From JBCBCP01 sp039178165 (GTDB taxonomy: Bacteria; Pseudomonadota; Alphaproteobacteria; Rhodobacterales; Rhodobacteraceae): a stretch of 13,982 nucleotides of DNA. Each line of letters begins with the position of its first letter. Position 1 is the stretch's first letter. Below the pieces are notes generated by a model. The model had not been told where the DNA came from. It saw nothing but the letters and a program-made list of their open reading frames with translations, and ran no database searches. The stretch is taken from positions 1-13,982 of the forward strand of contig JBCDFL010000080.1 of assembly GCA_039178165.1 (NCBI GenBank), read 5' to 3'. The position numbers were made by a program, and so were the translations under genes. Below are positions 6,621-12,900 of this stretch, piece by piece.

Positions 6621-7367
6621 ATGAGCGACGACAAGACCACGCATTTCGGCTTTGAAACTGTGCCGGAGGCTGAAAAGGCCGGTCGGGTGCGGGGGCTCTT
6701 TGGTCAGGTGGCCTCCAATTACGACATCATGAACGACGTGATGAGCCTCGGCATCCATCGTCTGTGGAAAGATGCCATGATGGACTGGCTCGCCCCCCGC
6801 CCGGGCACCAAGCTGCTGGATGTGGCGGGCGGGACCGGCGACATCGCCTTCCGCTACCTTAAGCGCGCGGGCCGGGCGCAGGCAACGGTTCTGGACCTGA
6901 CCGAAGGGATGTTGGTCGAAGGCCGCAAGCGGGCGGAGGCGGACGCGATGGCCGATCAGCTTGACTGGGTGGTCGGCGACGCGATGGGTTTGCCGTTCGA
7001 GGACAACACGTTCGACGTCTATACGATCAGTTTCGGCATCCGGAACGTGACCCGCCCCCAGGAGGCGTTGAACGAGGCGTACCGGGTCCTCAAACCCGGC
7101 GGGCGCCTGATGGTGCTGGAGTTCAGCCAGATCCCGGTGGACGGCGCACAGAAGCTTTATGACCTCTACAGCTTCAACGTGATCCCGCGGATGGGCCAGA
7201 TCATCGCGCAGGACCGCGACAGCTATCAGTACCTCGTGGAATCGATCCGTAACTTCCCCGATCAGGACACTTTCCTCGGCATGGTGAACGCCGCGGGCTT
7301 CGAGAACACTGCCTATCGGAACCTGTCCCTGGGTATCGCGTGCCTGCATTCGGGGTGGAAGATTTGA
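6621..7367 (+). CDS. ubiE: Ubiquinone/menaquinone C-methyltransferase UbiE
   Basis: UbiE is a SAM-dependent methyltransferase that C-methylates the benzoquinol ring in ubiquinone synthesis. The 248-residue product matches the family length (E. coli 251). The N-terminal VRGLFGQVASNYDIMNDVMS is the first signature. SAM motif I, LLDVAGGTGDIA, is at residues 65-76, with acidic Asp92 in DLTEGML. The VVGDAMGLPF segment with Asp120 and the GIRNVTRPQEAL signature at 139-150 follow. The ATG at 6621 gives the expected N-terminus, though its ribosome-binding site is weak. It is followed by ubiB after a 125-bp gap holding a large stem-loop. Since alphaproteobacteria typically make ubiquinone, the ubiquinone role is the more likely. 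Confidence 0.97.
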   Translation: MSDDKTTHFGFETVPEAEKAGRVRGLFGQVASNYDIMNDVMSLGIHRLWKDAMMDWLAPRPGTKLLDVAGGTGDIAFRYLKRAGRAQATVLDLTEGMLVEGRKRAEADAMADQLDWVVGDAMGLPFEDNTFDVYTISFGIRNVTRPQEALNEAYRVLKPGGRLMVLEFSQIPVDGAQKLYDLYSFNVIPRMGQIIAQDRDSYQYLVESIRNFPDQDTFLGMVNAAGFENTAYRNLSLGIACLHSGWKI

Positions 7368-7390
7368 GCTTTGATGGTCTGAGAGCCCTG

Positions 7391-7409
7391 TGCGGTGGGC
7401 ACCACCGCA
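7391..7409. repeat. Short perfect hairpin after ubiE
   Basis: TGCGGTGG (7391-7398) and CCACCGCA (7402-7409) form an 8-bp perfect stem with a 3-base loop. It starts 23 bases after the ubiE stop. Its right arm shares three bases with the left arm of the larger stem-loop that follows, so the two structures partly compete. Confidence 0.6.
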
Positions 7410-7469
7410 CCGCCACCGACCGCCCCCATGGGCGGTGGCGATGCCACCACCCGCGGTCGGCGGCGGTGC
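7407..7469. repeat. Large imperfect stem-loop between ubiE and ubiB
   Basis: An outer 17-bp arm (7407-7423) pairs with 7453-7469 with a single mismatch. An inner 10-bp arm (7430-7439) pairs with 7443-7452 with one mismatch around a GAT loop. A 6-base bulge (7424-7429) separates the two stems on one side only. It is highly GC-rich and lacks a T-run, so it is not a standard terminator. It ends 23 bases before the ubiB start and could affect readthrough or ubiB translation. A repetitive extragenic palindrome is another possibility. Confidence 0.6.
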
Positions 7470-7492
7470 TCAGCTTGAAACGACATCCGTAA

Positions 7493-9025
7493 ATGCGCGG
7501 CCCCCACAACATCTGGCGCCTGATCGTCACCGGCGCGACGCTGGAGCGGACGGGGGCGATGAACCTCGTCCTCGACGCGTTCGAGGCACCCAAGGCCCTG
7601 CGCTTCGTCGCCAAGGCGCTGGGCAAGCCGTTCCAGTTCCTCGGCTACAAGGGTGACGTGACCATGCCGCCCGCGACCCGGGCGCTGACGGCGCTGGGGC
7701 CGGCCTACATCAAGTTCGGCCAGGTCCTCAGCACCCGCCCCGACCTGGTGGGCGAGGAGCTAGCCGCCCAAATGCGCGTTCTGCAGGACAAGCTGGCCCC
7801 CTTCAGCATCGAAGAGGCGAAGGCAGAGGTCGCGCGCGAGCTCGACGCGCCCGTGGACGCGATCTTCACCGAGTTTTCCGAACCCGTCGCCGCCGCCTCC
7901 ATCGCGCAGGTGCACAAGGCGCGCCTTGCGGAAACCGGCGAAGAGGTTGCGGTCAAGGTGCTGCGCCCGGGGGTGGAGAAAGCCTTCCGCAAGGATGTCG
8001 ACGCCTTCTACCTCGCCGCCAACATCATCGAGCTGTTCGCCCCCTTCGCCCGGCGCCTGCGCCCCATGGACGTGATCGAGCATTTCGATGGTGTCGTGCA
8101 GGGGGAGTTAGACCTGCGGCTCGAATCCTCTGCGGCCGGCGAGTTTGCGGCCAATACCGCAGGCGACAAGGGCTTTGCCCTGCCGCAGATCAAGTGGATG
8201 TATTCGGGCCGGCGCGTGATGACGCTGGGCTGGGCCGATGGCGTGGCGATGGGCGACAACGCAGCGCTGGACGCGGCGGGCCACGACCGGGCGGAGCTGG
8301 GCACGCGGGTCTTGCAACTGTTCCTCAGCCACGCACTGCGCGACGGCTATTTCCACGCGGACATGCACCAGGGCAACCTGAAGGTCGCGCCGAACGGGGA
8401 CATTATCGCCTACGATTTCGGGATCATGGGGCATATCGACGAGTATACCCGCCGCGTCTACGCCGAGATCCTCTTTGGCTTCATCCGCAAGGATTACCGC
8501 CGCGTGGCCGAGGTGCATTTCGAGGCGGGCTACGTGCCCCAGGGTCAGGACGTGGATGAGTTCGCCCGCGCCCTGCGCGCCGTGGGGGAGCCGATTTTTG
8601 GCATGGACGCTTCGAAGATCTCGATGGGGCGGCTGCTGTCCTACCTCTTCGAGGTGACGGAGCGGTTCGGGATGCCAACGCGGACCGAGCTGATCTTGCT
8701 GCAACGCACGATGGTTGTGGTCGAAGGCGTGGCGCGCAGCCTGAACCCTCAGATTAACATCTGGCAGGTCGCGTCCCCCATCGTTTCCGACTATATCGAA
8801 AAGAGCATCGGCCCCCGCGCGGTCCTGCGTGATCTGACGAAGACAGCGCAGGTTCTGGCTCGGTTCGGCCCGCGTCTGCCGGGGATGGTTGAGGCCGCGC
8901 TGATACGCCAGTCCAACCCGGCCCGCCCCCCCCGGCGTCCGTTCTGGCGCTGGATGATCCTGTCGGCTGTGCTGGGCGCGCTGGCCATGGGCGCGGTGAT
9001 CGGGATCATCGATTTGCTGGATTGA
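7493..9025 (+). CDS. ubiB: UbiB-family atypical kinase/ATPase for ubiquinone biosynthesis
   Basis: UbiB proteins (ADCK/COQ8 family) are membrane-anchored, protein-kinase-like ATPases needed for ubiquinone synthesis, probably by handling the hydrophobic intermediates. The 510-residue protein shows the family marks in order: the KxGQ motif KFGQ at residues 74-77, the Ala-rich loop AAAS at 133-136 in place of the usual Gly-rich loop, VAVK with Lys155, and the ExD motif ELD at 205-207. HADMHQGN at 288-295 and DFG at 308-310 form the catalytic and metal-binding sites. A hydrophobic C-terminal helix at about 484-508 is the expected membrane anchor. The start MRGPHNIWRLI is family-like, though its ribosome-binding site is weak. 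Its partner ubiE is upstream. Confidence 0.96.
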   Translation: MRGPHNIWRLIVTGATLERTGAMNLVLDAFEAPKALRFVAKALGKPFQFLGYKGDVTMPPATRALTALGPAYIKFGQVLSTRPDLVGEELAAQMRVLQDKLAPFSIEEAKAEVARELDAPVDAIFTEFSEPVAAASIAQVHKARLAETGEEVAVKVLRPGVEKAFRKDVDAFYLAANIIELFAPFARRLRPMDVIEHFDGVVQGELDLRLESSAAGEFAANTAGDKGFALPQIKWMYSGRRVMTLGWADGVAMGDNAALDAAGHDRAELGTRVLQLFLSHALRDGYFHADMHQGNLKVAPNGDIIAYDFGIMGHIDEYTRRVYAEILFGFIRKDYRRVAEVHFEAGYVPQGQDVDEFARALRAVGEPIFGMDASKISMGRLLSYLFEVTERFGMPTRTELILLQRTMVVVEGVARSLNPQINIWQVASPIVSDYIEKSIGPRAVLRDLTKTAQVLARFGPRLPGMVEAALIRQSNPARPPRRPFWRWMILSAVLGALAMGAVIGIIDLLD

Positions 9026-9090
9026 GCACTCGCGCCTCTGTGAGGGGAAAGGCCATTGCAGGGGCGCGCTGTGCGGGGCTACCTAAGCCC

Positions 9091-9636
9091 ATGATACGTG
9101 CGCTTTTCCTCCTGTTTGGCCTTACCTTGGCCGCCTGTTCCGCCCCGCCTGCCCCTCAGGCTGGAGGGGATCAGATTTCGAGCCTAACGCGGGCCTTCAT
9201 GGCTCTGTCGCCCGAGGTTGACGCGGACGAGGCCGCGCGGGCTGCGCGGATTGCTTATGACTATCCATTGCAGCTGCGGGCCGAATACGGCGTGACCGAC
9301 CCGCCGCTGGTGCACAATGCGAAGGTCAATGCGGGCTTGCGGCCGCGGGGGCTGTGCTGGCATTGGGCGGATGATTTGCAGGCGCGGTTTGTGCAGGAGG
9401 GGTTTCAAACTTTGGACCTGCACAGGGCGATTGCCAACGGGGACAGCCGGCTGCTGATTGACCACAGTACGGTCATCGTCTCCGCCAAGGGCGCGGCGTG
9501 GGATGAAGGGATCGTGACTGATCCCTGGCGTTATGGCGGGCGGCTGTTCTGGGACGAGGTGCAGGACGACACGCGCTACGACTGGGTGCTGCGCCAGCAG
9601 GTCTTTGCGGAGAAGCGGGCGCGGCGGGGGCTTTGA
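9091..9636 (+). CDS. Lipoprotein with a possible papain/transglutaminase-like Cys-His-Asp triad
   Basis: I do not recognise a named gene. The 181-residue product begins MIRALFLLFGLTLAAC, a lipoprotein signal with lipobox LAAC and lipidated Cys16, so it is probably tethered to a membrane facing the periplasm. A start further upstream at 9022 would bury the signal peptide, so 9091 is preferred. The mature part contains GLCWHWADDLQARF with Cys89, LIDHSTVIV with His125 followed by hydrophobic residues, and VTDPWR with Asp144. This Cys...His...Asp order and context resemble the triads of transglutaminase-like and papain-like cysteine enzymes. That is inference from pattern only. It follows ubiB by 65 bp on the same strand. 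Confidence 0.8.
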   Translation: MIRALFLLFGLTLAACSAPPAPQAGGDQISSLTRAFMALSPEVDADEAARAARIAYDYPLQLRAEYGVTDPPLVHNAKVNAGLRPRGLCWHWADDLQARFVQEGFQTLDLHRAIANGDSRLLIDHSTVIVSAKGAAWDEGIVTDPWRYGGRLFWDEVQDDTRYDWVLRQQVFAEKRARRGL

Positions 9637-9679
9637 AGCGGCCGCACAAGTCGCTTCCTCTACTTATCGACTAGGTACC

Positions 9680-9744
9680 CTGCCCGTCTGCAAGACGGGC
9701 AGCGCCGGTCCGCCCCACCGGGGCGGCGCTTTGCCGCCACCCCG
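9680..9744. repeat. Cluster of nested hairpins between convergent genes
   Basis: A perfect 10-bp stem (9680-9689 with 9693-9702, loop GCA) is followed by a 7-bp stem CCGCCCC/GGGGCGG (9710-9716 with 9720-9726). An overlapping 6-bp stem GGCGGC/GCCGCC (9722-9727 with 9733-9738) competes with the second. The region lies between the convergent lipoprotein and thiolase genes. It probably ends transcription from one or both sides, although no long T-run is present; the best is a short TTT at 9730-9732 on the plus strand. It could also be a family of extragenic palindromes. Confidence 0.55.
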
Positions 9745-9789
9745 CGGACTTGCGCCGCCTTTAACTTACCGTTCGTAGAGCTTTCTGGA

Positions 9790-10965
9790 CTAGGCGCGCT
9801 CAATCGCCAGCGCGATACCCTGCCCGCCACCGATGCACATGGTGATCAGCGCGCGTTTGCCTTGGGTCCGCTCCAGCTCGTAAAGAGCCTTCACCGTGAT
9901 GATCGCCCCCGTCGCGCCGACCGGATGGCCCAGCGCAATCGCGCCGCCATTCGGGTTTACCCGCGCCGGGTCGAAGGCCAGTTCCTTGGACACGGCCAGC
10001 GCTTGGGAGGCGAAGGCCTCATTGCTTTCGATCACGTCGAAATCGTCCGGGGTCAGGCCCGTCTTCTCCATCAGTTTGCGCACGGCGGGGATCGGGCCGA
10101 CGCCCATCACCTCGGGCCGCACGCCCGCATGGGCGTAGCCGAGGACGCGCGCCTTGGCCTTCAGCCCGGCCCGCTCGGCCGCATCCGCCGTTGCCAGCAC
10201 CAACGCCGCCGCGCCGTCGTTGATGCCGGACGCGTTGCCCGCGGTCACAGTGCCATCCTTCTGGAAGACCGGGCGCAGGCCGCCCAGCGCCTCAAGGCTG
10301 GTGGCTTTGGGATGCTCATCGACCTCGAACGCGACCATGTCGCGCTTCACCCGCACCTCGACCGGGGCGATCTGGCCGGCGAAATGCCCGGCCTCCAAAG
10401 CCGCCGCCGCGCGGGTCTGCGAGGTCAGGGCAAAGGCGTCCTGATCCTCGCGCGTGATCTGATGCTCGCGTGCGACATTCTCCGCCGTCACGCCCATATG
10501 GCCGGTGCCGAAGGGACAGTTGAGCGCGCCCAGCATCATGTCCTGGGTCCGCACATCGCCCATCTTTTGGCCCCAGCGCTGGGGGTTGATCGTGTGCGGG
10601 CTGCGCGACATCGCCTCCGCCCCGCCGGCCAGGCCGAAGTCGGCATCGCCCATCGCCAGGTTCTGGATCACCGACACGATGGCCTGCACGCCCGACCCGC
10701 ACAGCCGGTTGACGTTCATTGCGGGCGTGCCTTCGGGAATGCCTGCCTGCATTGCTGCCACGCGGCTGAGGTACATGTCGCGCGGTTCGGTGTTGATGAC
10801 GTGGCCAAAGGCGACGTGCCCGATCTGCCCGCCCTCGACGCCCGCCCGCTCCATTGCGGACTTGGCGGCGGCGGTGCCGGTGTCGATGGGCGCGGTGCCG
10901 GCGAGGCTGCCGCCGAAGGTACCGATGGCGGTGCGTGCGCCGTCCAGGATGACGATGTCTTGCAT
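9790..10965 (-). CDS. Thiolase: acetyl-CoA acetyltransferase / beta-ketothiolase
   Basis: It catalyses reversible condensation of acyl-CoAs or thiolytic cleavage of 3-ketoacyl-CoA. The 391-residue protein begins MQDIVILDGARTAIGTFGG. The nucleophile Cys89 lies in NRLCGSGVQAI. His347 is in GHPVGATGA, and the acid/base Cys377 is in CIGGGQGIALAIERA. These positions are almost the same as in the Zoogloea biosynthetic thiolase (Cys89, His348, Cys378). The ATG at 10965 has AGGAG 7 bases upstream. The gene is divergent from an XRE-cupin regulator. A role in polyhydroxybutyrate, ketone-body or branched-chain metabolism cannot be separated from sequence alone, so phaA/atoB/bktB symbols are withheld. 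Confidence 0.95.
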   Translation of the reverse strand: MQDIVILDGARTAIGTFGGSLAGTAPIDTGTAAAKSAMERAGVEGGQIGHVAFGHVINTEPRDMYLSRVAAMQAGIPEGTPAMNVNRLCGSGVQAIVSVIQNLAMGDADFGLAGGAEAMSRSPHTINPQRWGQKMGDVRTQDMMLGALNCPFGTGHMGVTAENVAREHQITREDQDAFALTSQTRAAAALEAGHFAGQIAPVEVRVKRDMVAFEVDEHPKATSLEALGGLRPVFQKDGTVTAGNASGINDGAAALVLATADAAERAGLKAKARVLGYAHAGVRPEVMGVGPIPAVRKLMEKTGLTPDDFDVIESNEAFASQALAVSKELAFDPARVNPNGGAIALGHPVGATGAIITVKALYELERTQGKRALITMCIGGGQGIALAIERA

Positions 10966-10987
10966 GAAAACTCTCCTCTTTTGGCCG

Positions 10988-11016
10988 CTTATGGCGGGGC
11001 GCCACGTGCCGCACAA
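10988..11016 (-). promoter_or_regulatory. Promoter for the thiolase gene
   Basis: On the minus strand TTGTGC (11011-11016) and CATAAG (10988-10993) are separated by 17 bases. It predicts a start near 10981 and a leader of about 15-20 bases containing AGGAG. The -35 box lies inside the left copy of a direct repeat. Confidence 0.5.
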
Positions 11017-11047
11017 GTTGACGAACGCGCGCCGCCACGTCACACAA
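11001..11047. promoter_or_regulatory. Spaced direct repeat GCCACGT...CACAA in the divergent promoter region
   Basis: GCCACGT occurs at 11001-11007 and again at 11034-11040, 33 bases apart, about three helical turns. Each copy is followed by CACAA (11012-11016 and 11043-11047) with slightly different spacing. The left copy covers the thiolase -35 box and the right lies just before the regulator's start. This layout suits an operator pair for the XRE-cupin regulator; binding is inferred. Confidence 0.4.
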
Positions 11048-11061
11048 TCCGTCATGACGGA
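11048..11061. promoter_or_regulatory. 14-bp palindrome over the regulator's start codon
   Basis: TCCGTCATGACGGA is a perfect 14-bp palindrome whose centre holds the ATG of the XRE-cupin gene. Its position suggests an autoregulatory operator, since a bound dimer would block transcription start or early elongation. Chance occurrence cannot be excluded. Confidence 0.4.
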
Positions 11062-11611
11062 CGACACCGACGCCATCCTGACCCTTCTGCCCGCCCGCCT
11101 GAAAGAGGCGCGGCGCGCCCAGGGCCTGTCGCTGGACGCGGTGGCCAAGCTGTCGGGCGTGTCCCGGTCCATGGTCAGCCAGATCGAGCGGGGCGAAAGC
11201 AGTCCGACCATCGCGACCCTGTGGAACCTGACGCGCGCCTTGCAGGTCGATTTCGCGGGGCTTCTGGATGAGGACGCGACGCCCCAGATTGCGCTGCTGC
11301 GCGCGGCCGAGGTGCCGACAATCCAGCGGGGCACGGGCTGCACCGTGCGCATCCTGTCGCCCGCCGAAGAGGCCGGACAGCACGAAGTCTATGAGTTGCG
11401 GTTCGAGGCAGGCGGGGCGCTCGACAGCCAGCCGCACCGCCGCGGCGCGCGCGAGCATCTGACCGTCATCTCCGGCGCGGTGGAGGTGACGAGCGGCGGG
11501 AACACGGTCACGGCCCTCGCCGGCGATACGGCGCGCTATGCCGCCGATGTGTCGCACCGGATCGCGGCGCAGGGGCCAGCCGTCGCGTTTTTGGTTGTCC
11601 AAGATGCGTGA
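11054..11611 (+). CDS. XRE-family transcriptional regulator with C-terminal cupin domain
   Basis: A DNA-binding regulator with a small-molecule sensing domain. The 185-residue protein has an N-terminal helix-turn-helix at about residues 14-72; the core is LSLDAVAKLSGVSRSMVSQI at 25-44. A C-terminal cupin barrel spans about 113-182 and contains His128, Glu134, Gly140 and, in the second motif, His168. Such regulators often control amino-acid, polyamine or acyl-CoA metabolism, but the ligand here is unknown. The ATG at 11054 has no ribosome-binding site, so the message may be leaderless; an in-frame TTG at 11018 is an alternative. It is divergent from the thiolase gene (88-bp gap) and lies 101 bp upstream of kbl in the same direction, so either could be its target. 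Confidence 0.9.
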   Translation: MTDDTDAILTLLPARLKEARRAQGLSLDAVAKLSGVSRSMVSQIERGESSPTIATLWNLTRALQVDFAGLLDEDATPQIALLRAAEVPTIQRGTGCTVRILSPAEEAGQHEVYELRFEAGGALDSQPHRRGAREHLTVISGAVEVTSGGNTVTALAGDTARYAADVSHRIAAQGPAVAFLVVQDA

Positions 11612-11669
11612 AACCGGTTTCCACAATCACGGAAAATCGTCCGAGATGGCGTAATCCGCTATTCCGGAA
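11610..11669. promoter_or_regulatory. Palindromes upstream of kbl
   Basis: The gap between the regulator and kbl contains GAAACCGGTTTC (11610-11621, perfect palindrome overlapping the regulator's stop codon), TTTCC/GGAAA (11618-11622 with 11631-11635), and TTCCGGAA (11662-11669). CACAATC at 11622-11628 is repeated at 11043-11049 beside the regulator's own start. No convincing -35/-10 pair was found. The symmetry suggests protein-binding sites for the kbl operon, but only as inference. Confidence 0.35.
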
Positions 11670-11712
11670 ATGCGTCTTTTATGGTAGACGGCCCTGAACA
11701 AGGAGCCGCCGC

Positions 11713-12900
11713 ATGACCCAAGCTTTCCTCGACCACGTCACCGAAACGCTGTCTCAGATCGAGGCGGATGGCCTCTACAAGCGCGAGCGGCTCATCACCT
11801 CGCCCCAGGGGGCGGAGGTGCAGGTGAACGGGCGGCCGCTGATCAACCTGTGTGCCAACAATTACCTCGGCTTGGCCGACCATCCCGACCTGATCCGCGC
11901 GGCGCAGGCGGCCATGGCGCCCAAGGGGTTCGGCATGGCCTCCGTCCGGTTTATCTGCGGCACGCAGGATCTGCACCGGGAGTTAGAGGCGCGGCTGGCC
12001 AAGTTTCTGGGCAAGGACGATTCGATCCTGTTCGCGGCCTGTTTCGACGCCAATGGGGGTCTTTTCGAGCCGCTGCTGAGCGGCGAGGACGCGATCATTT
12101 CGGACGCGCTGAACCATGCCTCGATCATCGACGGCATTCGCCTGTGCAAGGCGAAGCGATACCGCTACGCGAACAACGATATGGCGAGCCTGGAAAAGCA
12201 GTTGCGGGCGGCCAAGGCGGACGGCGCGCGGCACATCATGATCGCGACGGACGGCGTGTTTTCGATGGATGGCTACCTCGCCAATCTGGAGAAGATCACA
12301 AGGCTGGCGCGCAATTTCGGCGCGCTGGTGATGGTCGATGATTGCCACGCGACGGGCTTTATGGGGCCGAAGGGGGAGGGCACGCATCGCCACGCGGGCG
12401 TCGATGTGGACATCCTGACGGGCACCTTGGGCAAGGCGCTGGGCGGTGCGATTGGGGGCTATATTGCGGGGCCGCAGCCGGTGATCGAGCTGCTGCGCCA
12501 GCGCGCGCGGCCGTACCTCTTTTCTAACGCGTTGCCGCCGAGCATCGTCGCCGCGGGCATCGAGGCGATCCGGTTGGTCGAAGAAGGCGATGACCTGCGC
12601 GCGCGCCTTTTCGCGAACGCGGCACACTGGCGGACGGGTCTGACCGATCTGGGGTTCGACCTGCTGCCAGGGGAGCATCCGATCATCCCGGTCATGTTGG
12701 GCGAAGCGCAGCTGGCGCAGGATATGGCCGCGCAGCTTTATGACGAGGGCGTCTATGTCTCCGGCTTTTTCTTCCCGGTCGTCCCGCGCGGCCAGGCGCG
12801 CATCCGCACGCAGATGAGCGCCGCGCTGAGCATCGCGGAACTGGACCGCGCGCTGGACGCCTTTGCCAAGGTGGGGCGCAATCTGGGCGTCATCCGGTGA
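11713..12900 (+). CDS. kbl: 2-amino-3-ketobutyrate coenzyme A ligase (glycine C-acetyltransferase)
   Basis: Kbl uses CoA to cleave 2-amino-3-ketobutyrate, the product of threonine dehydrogenase, to glycine and acetyl-CoA. It is a fold-type-I PLP enzyme of the alpha-oxoamine synthase family. The 395-residue product (E. coli 398) contains NLCANNYLGLADHP near 45-58, NHASIIDG with His135, and VDDCHATG at 208-215 with Asp209 and His212. The PLP lysine is Lys241 in GTLGKALGG. The ATG at 11713 has AGGAG 7 bases upstream. Its stop codon overlaps the next gene's GTG by 4 bases and tdh follows two genes down, confirming the threonine-degradation role. Confidence 0.96.
   Translation: MTQAFLDHVTETLSQIEADGLYKRERLITSPQGAEVQVNGRPLINLCANNYLGLADHPDLIRAAQAAMAPKGFGMASVRFICGTQDLHRELEARLAKFLGKDDSILFAACFDANGGLFEPLLSGEDAIISDALNHASIIDGIRLCKAKRYRYANNDMASLEKQLRAAKADGARHIMIATDGVFSMDGYLANLEKITRLARNFGALVMVDDCHATGFMGPKGEGTHRHAGVDVDILTGTLGKALGGAIGGYIAGPQPVIELLRQRARPYLFSNALPPSIVAAGIEAIRLVEEGDDLRARLFANAAHWRTGLTDLGFDLLPGEHPIIPVMLGEAQLAQDMAAQLYDEGVYVSGFFFPVVPRGQARIRTQMSAALSIAELDRALDAFAKVGRNLGVIR

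Noticed and set aside
6036..7349. Long minus-strand open frame (437 codons) opposite ubiE
   Set aside because: It covers the antisense of ubiE and overlaps mutM in another frame. Its composition is Arg/His/Ala/Pro-rich as expected for GC-rich shadow frames, with no domain recognised.
9022..9090. Earlier start of the lipoprotein gene overlapping ubiB
   Set aside because: It would place 23 residues before an evident lipoprotein signal peptide. The ATG at 9091 gives a proper signal with lipobox.
9862..11271. Long plus-strand open frame (469 codons) opposite the thiolase gene
   Set aside because: It is the antisense of a clear thiolase with an intact active site, runs across the divergent promoter into the regulator in the wrong frame, and has no recognisable motifs.
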